A DNA stretch of 64,000 nucleotides, taken from contig NZ_JAAALO010000003.1 in the NCBI RefSeq assembly GCF_009908295.1, positions 682,001-746,000 of the forward strand, read 5' to 3'. Shown piece after piece: positions 17,091 through 24,539 of this stretch (its first letter is position 1; each line of letters begins with the position of its first letter). Made by a program: the position numbers and the translations under genes. Origin of the DNA: Micromonospora rubida. Its GTDB lineage: Bacteria > Actinomycetota > Actinomycetes > Mycobacteriales > Micromonosporaceae. The notes below the pieces were generated by a model, which was not told the origin of the DNA, did not search any database, and worked only from the letters and a program-made list of their open reading frames with translations.

Positions 17091-17936
17091 CTACCGTCCT
17101 TTCAGCATGCGGAAGAGCTGATCCCGGCTGGCCGCAGGGCTGAGCGCGACCGTCCGTAGATGCTCCATGATCTTGGTGCAGGTGCGCAGGTCACCGGGCC
17201 GGTCCAGGACCATCTGCCCGGCCACCGTCTCCACCGACGCGATGATCGGATCCGCCGGGTCGGGAAACTCCAGAATGTGCAGCGAGCCCCGGGTGCCCCG
17301 GTGGTAGCCCGCGACCAGCGGGATCACCTGGACGGTGATGTTGGGCAGCTCGGACGTCTTGAGCAGATGGCGCAGTTGCTCCTCCAGCACGCTCCCACCG
17401 CCCACCGGCCGCAGCAGCGCGCCCTCGTCGATGATCGCGTCGAGGATCGGTGGATTCTCGTCGGTGAGCCGCTGCTGGCGGTCGAGTCGCAGGTGGACCC
17501 GCTGTTCCACCTGGCCGTCGCTGAGGGTGTGCGGGCCGCCCCGCATCACCGCCCGGATGTAGTCGGCCGTCTGCAACAGGCCGGGCACCACGGACGGCTC
17601 GAAGTTGGCGATGCCGGTCGCCTCCGCCTCCAGCGCGATGAAGTCGATGGTCCGCCGGTCCAGCAGGTACGAGTAGGACACCCACCAGCCCGGCTTGCGG
17701 GCGTCCTTGGCGAGCTGGACGGCTGCGGCGAGCTCGTCGGCGCCCACGCCGTAGAGGGTGAGCAGGGCGCGCACCGTGGCCGGGCTGATCAACGTCTGGG
17801 CGTTCTCGTACCGGGACAGGGTGCTCCGGGTGCTGTTGATCTCGTCGGCGGCGGCTTCGAGGGTGAGGCCGGCGGCCTCTCGGTGGGTGCGCAGCGCGAT
17901 GCCGAGCCGTCGGGCCCTGGCGGTCTTCGGTGCCAT
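17091..17936 (-). CDS. XRE-family regulator with DUF5753 (Scr1-like) domain
   Basis: The 281-aa protein has an N-terminal Cro/XRE helix-turn-helix (RLGIALRTHREAAGLTLEAA and STRSTLSRYENAQTLI, residues 8-55). A DUF5753 domain follows, with KPGWWVSYSYLLDR, SVVPGLLQTADYIRAVM near residue 120 and VQVIPLVAGYHRGTRGSLHI near 200. The ATG at 17936 starts the conserved domain. An ATG 21 nt earlier is also possible, and neither has a ribosome binding site. It forms a two-gene unit with the DUF397 gene and faces two tiny genes across a 229-bp divergent gap. Confidence 0.92.
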   Translation of the reverse strand: MAPKTARARRLGIALRTHREAAGLTLEAAADEINSTRSTLSRYENAQTLISPATVRALLTLYGVGADELAAAVQLAKDARKPGWWVSYSYLLDRRTIDFIALEAEATGIANFEPSVVPGLLQTADYIRAVMRGGPHTLSDGQVEQRVHLRLDRQQRLTDENPPILDAIIDEGALLRPVGGGSVLEEQLRHLLKTSELPNITVQVIPLVAGYHRGTRGSLHILEFPDPADPIIASVETVAGQMVLDRPGDLRTCTKIMEHLRTVALSPAASRDQLFRMLKGR

Positions 17937-18165
17937 GCCATTGATGGTGACACACATCTTCGGGAACGTGTACATGAGAGAACGCCGATGAGAGTTGCAT
18001 TCACGCCTATCCACGTGTCAATGTGTGACCAGTTCCTCACCGCCGGTTGTCGTGGCGACGGTGGTGGTGAGTGACCGGAGGGGATGGGGCGCGTGGCGAT
18101 CGGGTTTTCTCCCCCGTACCCGATCGCCGCGTGCCGCCACCCGGGACGCACCGGAAGGGAGTCGC

Positions 18166-18369
18166 ATGACGGTGACCGCCTCCTGGCCCAGGGTGTCGCG
18201 GTGCCGCTGGTGCGCGCACCCGGTGCTCCGCGACAACGACGACGCGTGGATCCACGCGAGCCTGGCCTACGTCTGCCGGGACCGCTCGGGCGGCCTGGCG
18301 GCGACCACGGCGGAGCCGGAGCAGGCGTCCGCCCGGGCGGGTCGGGGCGGGACTGGAGGGCGGCCATGA
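18166..18369 (+). CDS. Small cysteine-containing hypothetical protein
   Basis: The 67-residue product has CRWCAHPVLRDNDDAWIHAS followed by YVCRD, a CxxC plus a third cysteine that could form part of a metal site. The C-terminus is low-complexity Ala/Gly/Arg. ATG follows GGAAGGGAG at good spacing. Its TGA overlaps the ATG of the next gene, so they are coupled. It is divergent from the XRE regulator, a usual neighbour of small genes in such loci. No function can be assigned. Confidence 0.65.
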   Translation: MTVTASWPRVSRCRWCAHPVLRDNDDAWIHASLAYVCRDRSGGLAATTAEPEQASARAGRGGTGGRP

Positions 18370-18581
18370 CCCGGTTCTTGGTGGTGCTGACCGACGTTCG
18401 GCCCGTCGACAGGCCCGTCCGGGACGAGCGACGCGCGCCGGAGCGGCGTCGTCAGGTGGTCGGCGCGAGCAGCCGGGAGGCGGCCGACCGGATCGCTGGC
18501 GCGTTCACGGCGCTGGGCATGGTGCGGGCCGGCCGGCAGCGGGTGAAGGTGATCGCGGTCGGCCGCCGTTACGGCCTCTGA
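18366..18581 (+). CDS. Small basic hypothetical protein
   Basis: The 71-residue product is TRFLVVLTDVRPVDRPVRD at the N-terminus, Arg-rich in the middle (ERRAPERRRQVVGASS), and ends QRVKVIAVGRRYGL. It is coupled to the preceding small gene by ATGA. Codon use matches the genome. There is no recognised domain. The strongly basic charge is compatible with nucleic-acid binding but does not show it. Confidence 0.6.
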   Translation: MTRFLVVLTDVRPVDRPVRDERRAPERRRQVVGASSREAADRIAGAFTALGMVRAGRQRVKVIAVGRRYGL

Positions 18582-18768
18582 CCGCCGGTCGACCGCCGGC
18601 CGCCCCGACTGCCGGAGCTGCTGAGATTACGCTGCGTATAGGCTATGTTGACCGGTTGCGGTGTATTGCCGCTCTCCCCGGGTATCGGCATCCGTGTCTC
18701 GCCACCCACAGTAAGGTCAACCGGGCGAGCGCCATCAGCCTCGCAGTCGCGGACGAAAGGGTGACCGA

Positions 18769-19866
18769 GTGACCACCCCAGGCAAGACCCGTGTGGCCCT
18801 CGTCTTCGGCGGCCGAAGCCCCGAACACGGCATCTCCTGCGTCAGCGCCGGCAGCGTGCTCGGCGCGCTCGACCCCGACGAGTTCGAGGTGGTCCCCGTG
18901 GGCATCACCCGGGCCGGCAAGTGGGTGCTGACCAGCGGTGACCCTCGCGACCTGGCGATCAGCGCCCGGCTGCTGCCGGAGATCACCGCCGAGGCCGGCG
19001 TCGACATCGTGCTGCGCGCCGACCCGACGGGCAACGGGCTGATGGTGCTCGACCCGACCCAGGGCCCCCGGGCGCTCGCCGACGTCGACGTGGTCTTCCC
19101 CGTGCTGCACGGCGCCTACGGCGAGGACGGCACCATCCAGGGCATGCTGGAGATGGCCGGCATCCCGTACGTCGGGGCGAACGTCTTCGCCTCCGCCGCC
19201 GCCATGGACAAGGAGTTCACCAAGAAGCTCTGCGCCGCCGAGGGCATCCCGGTGGGGCCGTACGCCGTGTTGCGCAACGGGGTGACCCTCGCCGAGGAGG
19301 ACAAGCAGCGGCTCGGCCTGCCGGTCTTCGTGAAGCCGTCCCGGGCCGGTTCGTCGTTCGGCATCACCAAGGTCGACGACTGGGCCGACCTGGAGGCCGC
19401 CGTCGCCGTCGCCCGGGAGATCGACCCGAAGGTGCTGGTCGAGGGGGCGATCGTCGGCCGGGAGATCGAGTGCGGCGTGCTGGAGGACGAGGCCGGCGGC
19501 GGGGCCGAGGCGTCCCTGCTGGCCGAGGTGCGCGCCGGCGGCGAGCACGACTGGTACGACTTCGAGGCGAAGTACCTCTCCGAGCCCGAGTACGACCTCC
19601 CGGCGCCCCTGCCCGAGCACGTCACCCGCCAGGTCCAGGAGTACGCCGTCCGCGCGTTCGCCGCGCTGGACTGCGCCGGGCTGGCCCGGGTCGACTTCTT
19701 CGTCACCCCCGAGCTGGACGTCTACCTCAACGAGATCAACACCATGCCGGGGTTCACCCCGACGTCGATGTTCCCGCTGATGTGGGCCGCCTCCGGGCTG
19801 GAGTACCCGAAGCTGGTCAACCGCCTGATCCGCACCGCCCAGCGGCGCGGCGTGGGCCTGCACTGA
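18769..19866 (+). CDS. ddl: D-alanine--D-alanine ligase
   Basis: This 365-aa ATP-grasp enzyme makes the D-Ala-D-Ala dipeptide of peptidoglycan. It has VALVFGGRSPEHGISCVSAG at residues 9-28, PVLHGAYGEDGTIQGMLEMA near 110, PYVGANVFASAAAMDKEFTK near 140, FVKPSRAGSSFGITKV near 185 and YLNEINTMPGFTPTSMFP near 325. EHGIS replaces the commoner EHxVS. The GTG start follows GAAAGG. A possible promoter region with TATAGGCTATG lies near 18637. It stands alone and converges on the DUF3515 gene. Confidence 0.95.
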   Translation: MTTPGKTRVALVFGGRSPEHGISCVSAGSVLGALDPDEFEVVPVGITRAGKWVLTSGDPRDLAISARLLPEITAEAGVDIVLRADPTGNGLMVLDPTQGPRALADVDVVFPVLHGAYGEDGTIQGMLEMAGIPYVGANVFASAAAMDKEFTKKLCAAEGIPVGPYAVLRNGVTLAEEDKQRLGLPVFVKPSRAGSSFGITKVDDWADLEAAVAVAREIDPKVLVEGAIVGREIECGVLEDEAGGGAEASLLAEVRAGGEHDWYDFEAKYLSEPEYDLPAPLPEHVTRQVQEYAVRAFAALDCAGLARVDFFVTPELDVYLNEINTMPGFTPTSMFPLMWAASGLEYPKLVNRLIRTAQRRGVGLH

Positions 19867-19877
19867 ACCCCGCACCC

Positions 19878-19899
19878 GGCCCGCTGCGCCGGGCGGGCC
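19878..19899. terminator. Short GC hairpin between convergent ddl and DUF3515 genes
   Basis: GGCCCG (19878-19883) pairs with CGGGCC (19894-19899) in the 43-bp gap between two converging stops. The stem is short and lacks a T run. Confidence 0.35.
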
Positions 19900-19909
19900 C
19901 GGCCCGCGC

Positions 19910-20596
19910 TCAGCCCGTGCAGCCGGCCGGGGCGGTGCCCCCGGAAGGCACCGAGGCGACCACCACGTCGGAGATCGGGCTCACCCACTGCAGGGCCGGC
20001 CCGTGCGCGTGGGGGACGGTGACCCGCACGGCGGTCTCCCGGTCGAGGGTGGTGAGCACGGTCGCGTCCGGCCCCTCGACCGCGTACCAGCAGACCTTGT
20101 TGACCACCCAGACGTCGTCGGTGGACCCGGGGGCGGGCTCGTCGCCGCCGCAGGCGACGGTGAGCGCCGGGTCGCCGTACGCGGCGTTCTGCTCAGGGCC
20201 GGCGGTGACCGGCCGCTGGCCCAGGCCCCGCACGGTCGACGGGAGCTGCGACGTCAGGGCGCGGCACACGATCTCGGGCCGGTCGGGCAGCCTCGGGGCG
20301 GCCATCTCGACCGGCGCGGTGGACTGCGGCCGGGCGCTGGTCGCCGACGGGGCCGGCTCGGCGGCCGGGGTGTCCGGGGCGAGCTTGGCGAGGGTGAACC
20401 CGGCGACGGCCACGGTCACCGGGACAGCGATCAGCGTGGCCCACAGCGCCGCGCTCCGATTGGGCCGGTCCCGGCGCGGCGGACCCTGGGTCAGCCCGTC
20501 AGCCCCGTCGGTCCTGCCGGCACTGTCGGTGTTGTCGACCCTGTCGGTCTTGCCGGCACCGTCGGTCTTGTCGGAGGAGTAAGTGATCTCGTCCAC
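19910..20596 (-). CDS. DUF3515 membrane-anchored protein
   Basis: The 228-aa protein has a hydrophilic N-terminus with degenerate TDxxxKTD-type repeats (residues 8-35) and one membrane segment (AALWATLIAVPVTVAVAGFT, residues 49-68). The outward C-terminal domain contains CRALTSQLPSTVRGLGQRPV, ALTVACGGDEP, VNKVCWYAVEGPDATVLTTL and TAPAGCTG. This is the DUF3515 pattern with four cysteines that may form disulfides. The family is common next to ddl and thiL in actinobacteria, but its function is unknown. The GTG start abuts the TAA of the Lrp-domain gene upstream, so they are co-transcribed. Confidence 0.88.
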   Translation of the reverse strand: MDEITYSSDKTDGAGKTDRVDNTDSAGRTDGADGLTQGPPRRDRPNRSAALWATLIAVPVTVAVAGFTLAKLAPDTPAAEPAPSATSARPQSTAPVEMAAPRLPDRPEIVCRALTSQLPSTVRGLGQRPVTAGPEQNAAYGDPALTVACGGDEPAPGSTDDVWVVNKVCWYAVEGPDATVLTTLDRETAVRVTVPHAHGPALQWVSPISDVVVASVPSGGTAPAGCTG

Positions 20597-20830
20597 TTAC
20601 AGGCGCACCACCGAACACGTGAGGGTGCGGGTGATGCCGGGCACCATCTGCACGTTGCTGACGATGAGTTTGCCCAGCTCGTCGACCGTGTTCGCCTCGG
20701 TGAGCACGACCACATCGTACGGGCCGGTGACGGCGTCGACGCGTACCACGCCGGCAAGGTCCGCGATCAGATCGGCCACGTCACGCGCCCGGCCGACCTC
20801 GGTCTGGATGAGGATGTACGCCTGTACCAC
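20597..20830 (-). CDS. Stand-alone Lrp/AsnC ligand-binding (RAM) domain protein
   Basis: The whole 77-aa product is one RAM/ACT-like domain: VQAYILIQTEVGRARDVADL, GVVRVDAVTGPYDVVVLTEA and IVSNVQMVPGITRTLTCSVV. There is no DNA-binding helix-turn-helix, so it is the small Lrp-like type that senses ligands or joins other Lrp proteins in oligomers. GTG follows GGAGG. It is coupled to the DUF3515 gene with no gap. A 182-bp divergent region separates it from thiL. Confidence 0.93.
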   Translation of the reverse strand: MVQAYILIQTEVGRARDVADLIADLAGVVRVDAVTGPYDVVVLTEANTVDELGKLIVSNVQMVPGITRTLTCSVVRL

Positions 20831-21012
20831 GACTCGACCTCCGTCCGTCGCCGCCCGAGGGCGGCCCGAAGGGTGAAACTACCTTACGGACCAGGTCTGA
20901 TCCCTATCGGTGGCCAAGGAGAAGCGGTGAGCGAGCGCGACAGGCGCGACGGCGGGTGGGCTGCGGAACGGTTCCGGGCCCACGGCGGGTACGGGCGCGA
21001 CGGGGGACGGGC

Positions 21013-21951
21013 ATGAGCGTGGCCGGGATCGGCGAGTTCGGGTTGATCGACCGGGTCACCGCCCGGCTGCCCCAGGGGGCGGCCTGTCTGCTGGGGCCCG
21101 GCGACGACGCGGCGGTGCTGGTCGCGCCGGACGCCCGCGTCGTGGCGTCCACCGACGTGCTGGTCGAGGGGCGGCACTTCCGGCGGGACTGGTCCAGCGC
21201 CCGGGACGTGGGGCACCGGGCGGCGGCGGCCAACCTGGCCGACATCGCGGCGATGGGCGGCACCCCGACCGCCCTGCTGGTGGCGTTGTGCATGCCGGCG
21301 GACCTGGACCCGGCCTGGGCCGAGGAGCTGGCCGACGGGCTGGCCGCCGAGGCGGCCACGGTGGGGGCGAGCGTGGTCGGCGGGGACATGTCCGCCAGCC
21401 CGACGCTGACGATCGCGGTCACCGCCCTCGGTGACCTGGGCGGGCTGGCCCCGGTGGTCCGCTCGGGCGCCCGAGCGGGGGACGTGCTGGCCCTGGCCGG
21501 CCGTAGTGGGTACGCCGCCGCCGGGTACACCGTGCTGTCCCGGGGCTTCCGCACCCCGAAGCTGCTGGTCGAGGCGTACCGGCGGCCCGAGGTGCCGTAC
21601 CCGGCCGGCCCGCACGCCGCCCGGCTCGGCGCCACCGCCATGATCGACGTGTCGGACGGGCTGCTGGCCGACCTCGGACACGTGGCCCGGGCCAGCGGGG
21701 TCGGCATCGACGTGCGCCGGGACGCCTTCGAGGTGCCCCGGCAGATGAGCGACGCCGCCCAGGCGCTCGGGGTCGACCCGTACTCGTGGATCCTCGGTGG
21801 TGGCGACGACCACGCGCTGGCCGCGACCTTCCCCCCGGCGGTGGCGCTGCCCGCGCCGTGGCGGCCGGTCGGCCGGGTGGTCGAGGGCGGGGGCGTGACC
21901 GTCGACGGCGCACCGTACGCCGGGCCGACCGGCTGGGACCACTTTCGGTAA
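21013..21951 (+). CDS. thiL: Thiamine-monophosphate kinase
   Basis: The 312-aa ATP-dependent kinase converts thiamine monophosphate to the diphosphate cofactor. It has IGEFGLIDRVTARLP at residues 5-19, the metal-binding GPGDDAAVL near 30, ASTDVLVEGRHFRRDW near 50, AAANLADIAAMGGTPTALLV near 75, MIDVSDGLLADLGHVAR near 215 and ILGGGDDHALAATFP near 260. The ATG at 21013 follows GGGGGACGGG. An upstream extension of the frame is not conserved. The next gene starts 28 nt after its stop from its own promoter. Confidence 0.95.
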   Translation: MSVAGIGEFGLIDRVTARLPQGAACLLGPGDDAAVLVAPDARVVASTDVLVEGRHFRRDWSSARDVGHRAAAANLADIAAMGGTPTALLVALCMPADLDPAWAEELADGLAAEAATVGASVVGGDMSASPTLTIAVTALGDLGGLAPVVRSGARAGDVLALAGRSGYAAAGYTVLSRGFRTPKLLVEAYRRPEVPYPAGPHAARLGATAMIDVSDGLLADLGHVARASGVGIDVRRDAFEVPRQMSDAAQALGVDPYSWILGGGDDHALAATFPPAVALPAPWRPVGRVVEGGGVTVDGAPYAGPTGWDHFR

Positions 21952-21967
21952 CGGCTGGTCAGGGACG

Positions 21968-21973
21968 TACCCT
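21968..21973 (+). promoter_or_regulatory. -10 box (TACCCT) for leaderless GNAT gene
   Basis: TACCCT ends 6 nt before the GTG at 21980, and no Shine-Dalgarno sequence is present. Confidence 0.45.
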
Positions 21974-21979
21974 TCACCG

Positions 21980-22447
21980 GTGAGTGAGATCGAGATCCGC
22001 GCGGCCCGCTTCGACTCGCCGGAGTCGCAGCGACTCGTCCGGGCCGCCCTGGCGGACCTGGGCCAGCGGTACGGGGGCAGCGGGGACGATACCCCGGTCG
22101 ACGCCGTCGAGTTCGAGCCGCCGGGCGGGGCGTTCCTGGTCGCGTACCTGGCCGGGGAGCCGGTGGGGTGCGGCGGCTGGCGCAGCCACGGCGACGCCGG
22201 GGACACCGCGGAGCTGAAGCGGATGTACACCAGCCCCGTGGCGCGCGGACGGGGTGTGGCGCGGGCGGTGCTCGTGGCCGTCGAGCTGTCGGCGCGCGAG
22301 CAGGGGCGCAAGCGGCTCATCCTGGAGTGCGGGGACAAGCAGCCCGAGGCGATCGCCATGTACACCTCGGCCGGGTACGAGCTCATCCCGAACTTCGGGT
22401 ACTACCAGGACGCCCCGGGCTGTATCTCCTTCGGCCGTACCCTCTGA
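21980..22447 (+). CDS. GNAT-family N-acetyltransferase
   Basis: The 155-aa single-domain acetyltransferase has AYLAGEPVGCGGWRSHGD near residue 55, ELKRMYTSPVARGRGVARAV (acetyl-CoA pyrophosphate loop R-G-x-G-V-A) near 78 and LILECGDKQPEAIAMYTSAG near 115, the usual motifs A and B. The acceptor is unknown. It is transcribed towards rpmB and shares a bidirectional terminator with it. Confidence 0.9.
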   Translation: MSEIEIRAARFDSPESQRLVRAALADLGQRYGGSGDDTPVDAVEFEPPGGAFLVAYLAGEPVGCGGWRSHGDAGDTAELKRMYTSPVARGRGVARAVLVAVELSAREQGRKRLILECGDKQPEAIAMYTSAGYELIPNFGYYQDAPGCISFGRTL

Positions 22448-22490
22448 TCGTCCCCCACCCCCGCCGGGCTCCGTCCCGACGGCGGACACG

Positions 22491-22523
22491 AAAAGCCGGC
22501 GGGCCATCGGGCCCGCCGGCTTT
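22491..22523. terminator. Bidirectional terminator between GNAT gene and rpmB
   Basis: A perfect 14-bp stem, AAAGCCGGCGGGCC (22492-22505) with its complement (22510-22523), and loop ATCG. The A tract on one side and T tract on the other allow use from both directions. Confidence 0.8.
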
Positions 22524-22551
22524 CGGCGAAAGGTGGGTCGGCGCTACCGCG

Positions 22552-22743
22552 TCAGGCGCGGGTGACCTTGCCGGCCTTGATGCAGGAGGTGCAGACCTGC
22601 AACTTCTTGGTGTTGCCGCCACCGGCCGGGGTGCGCACCGACTGGATGTTCGGGTTCCAGCGGCGGTTGGTCCGCCGGTGCGAGTGGGACACGTTGTGGC
22701 CGAAGCCCGGTCCCTTGCCACAGACGTCGCACACGCTAGCCAC
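22552..22743 (-). CDS. rpmB: 50S ribosomal protein L28
   Basis: The 63-residue product is a complete L28: [20 protein letters not shown] at the N-terminus and [16 protein letters not shown] at the C-terminus. Both CxxC pairs are present, so it is the zinc-binding form. GTG at 22743 follows AGGAG. A longer frame starting at 22776 is excluded by that ribosome binding site and by family length. It faces the DAK-domain gene across 179 bp. Confidence 0.97.
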   Translation of the reverse strand: MASVCDVCGKGPGFGHNVSHSHRRTNRRWNPNIQSVRTPAGGGNTKKLQVCTSCIKAGKVTRA

Positions 22744-22909
22744 GGGATACTCCTGGGTGTTTTTTGGAACGTTCATGAGGTCGCCGCCAGACGCTGCCCG
22801 GGCAACCTGGTCAGGCTACCCGATGCCCCCGTGCCTGGCCAACCGGCCCCTGTCGAGCGGACACGCCGGGACAGGACGGTCGGCCCGGGCGCGTGTCGGT
22901 GCGCGCCAG

Positions 22910-22915
22910 TAGGCT
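22910..22915 (+). promoter_or_regulatory. -10 box (TAGGCT) for leaderless DAK-recG operon
   Basis: TAGGCT ends 7 nt before the GTG at 22923. There is no Shine-Dalgarno sequence at either candidate start. Confidence 0.45.
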
Positions 22916-22922
22916 TCTCGCC

Positions 22923-24539
22923 GTGCTGGACACCCTCGACGCCGCCGCGGTGCGCCGCTGGTGCGCGGGCGGGTTGGCCGCGCTCCGCCGGCACCAGAGT
23001 GAGATCGACGACCTCAACGTCTACCCGGTCCCCGACGGTGACACCGGCACCAACCTCGTGCTCACCCTCACCTCGGCCCAGCAGGCCCTGGCGATGGACC
23101 TGGCCACCGTCGGCGACGGCGGGTCCACCCCGCACGGGCACGCGCTGCGGCTGATGGCGCGTGGCGCGCTGCTCGGCGCCAGGGGCAACTCCGGGGTGAT
23201 CCTGTCGCAGCTGCTGCGCGGCTTCGCCGAGGCCCTGGCCGCCGTGCCGGCGGTGCGGGGCCGCCAGCTGGCCGCCGCGCTGCGCGACGCCACCGCGGCG
23301 GCGTACGCCGCCGTCGCCCGCCCGGTCGAGGGCACCCTGCTCAGCGTGGTCGCGGCGGCGGCCAAGGCGGCCGAGTCGGCGGACAGCGACGACCTGCGCA
23401 CCGTCGCCGGGGAGGCGGCCGGAGCAGCGGCCCAGGCCCTGGCGCGCACCCCCGAGCAGTTGCCGGCCCTGGCCCGCGCCGGAGTGGTCGACGCAGGTGG
23501 TCGTGGCCTGTGTCTGCTGCTCGACGCGCTGGTCGAGGTGATCACGGGAGAGAGCCCGGCCCGGCCGGCGCTCGCCCCGCGCGAGGCCCGCCCGCCGGCC
23601 ACCGCCGCCCGGGAGACCGGCTCGGCGGAGTACGCGTACGAGGTGCAGTTCCTGCTCGACGCCGGGCCCGAGGCGGTCACCCGGCTGCGGGAGACCCTGG
23701 CCGGGCTCGGCGACTCGCTGGTGGTGGTCGGCGACGGGGCCACCGATGCGGCGTCGACCACCTGGAACGTGCACGTGCACGTCAACGACGTGGGCGCGGC
23801 CGTGGAGGCGGGGGTGGAGGCAGGCCGGCCGCACCGGATCTCGGTGACCCGCTTCGCGGACCAGGTGGCCACGCCGATCCCGGCCCGGGACGGCCGGGCG
23901 GCCGTGGTGGTCGCCTCCGGCGTCGGCATGGCGGAACTGTTCGAGGGGGAGGGGGCGACGGTGGTGCCGGGCAACCCGTCCATCGGTGAGCTGCTCGACG
24001 CCATCCGGGCCACGGCGGCGGCCCGGGTGGTGGTGCTGCCCAACGACCCGAACACCCAGGCCGTGGCGAGCGCCGCCGCGCGGGAGGCACACGCGCTGGG
24101 GGTGAAGGTCAGCGTGGTGCCGACCCGGTCGCCGGTGCAGGCGCTGGCTGCCCTCGCCGTGCGCGACCCGGAGCGCCGCTTCGCCGACGACGTGATCGCG
24201 ATGGCCGAGGCCGCGGGCGCGTGCCGGTACGCCGAGGTCTGCTGGGCCAGCCGGGAGGCGCTGACGGTCGCCGGCCCGTGCCGCACCGGCGACGTGCTCG
24301 CCCTGGTCGAGGGGGAGGTGCACCTGATCGGCGTCGACCTGGCCGACACCTGCGCCGCCGTGGTCGACCGGATGCTCGGCGGCGGCGGCGAGCTGGTCAC
24401 CCTGCTCTCCGGCGCGGACGCCCCCGACGGGCTGGCCGAGGCCGTCCGCGAGCACGTCGCCCGGCGCTGGCCGTTCGTGGAGGTCCAGACGTACCCGGGC
24501 GGCCAACCGCACTATCCGCTCCTGGTGGGGGTCGAATGA
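22923..24539 (+). CDS. DAK2/DegV-like domain protein (YloV/FakA type kinase)
   Basis: The 538-aa protein has an N-terminal DhaL/DAK2 domain: IDDLNVYPVPDGDTGTNLVL near residue 35 with the Mg-ATP binding Asp cluster, GALLGARGNSGVILSQLLRG near 80, and VDAGGRGLCLLLDALVEV near 190. The C-terminal half contains VVASGVGMAELFEGEGA and VVLPNDPNTQAVASAAAREA. This is the YloV/FakA layout, where family members phosphorylate fatty acids held by FakB. The substrate here is not shown. GTG 22923 was chosen over GTG 22893 because of the TAGGCT box. It overlaps recG by ATGA, a widely conserved gene pair. Confidence 0.9.
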   Translation: MLDTLDAAAVRRWCAGGLAALRRHQSEIDDLNVYPVPDGDTGTNLVLTLTSAQQALAMDLATVGDGGSTPHGHALRLMARGALLGARGNSGVILSQLLRGFAEALAAVPAVRGRQLAAALRDATAAAYAAVARPVEGTLLSVVAAAAKAAESADSDDLRTVAGEAAGAAAQALARTPEQLPALARAGVVDAGGRGLCLLLDALVEVITGESPARPALAPREARPPATAARETGSAEYAYEVQFLLDAGPEAVTRLRETLAGLGDSLVVVGDGATDAASTTWNVHVHVNDVGAAVEAGVEAGRPHRISVTRFADQVATPIPARDGRAAVVVASGVGMAELFEGEGATVVPGNPSIGELLDAIRATAAARVVVLPNDPNTQAVASAAAREAHALGVKVSVVPTRSPVQALAALAVRDPERRFADDVIAMAEAAGACRYAEVCWASREALTVAGPCRTGDVLALVEGEVHLIGVDLADTCAAVVDRMLGGGGELVTLLSGADAPDGLAEAVREHVARRWPFVEVQTYPGGQPHYPLLVGVE

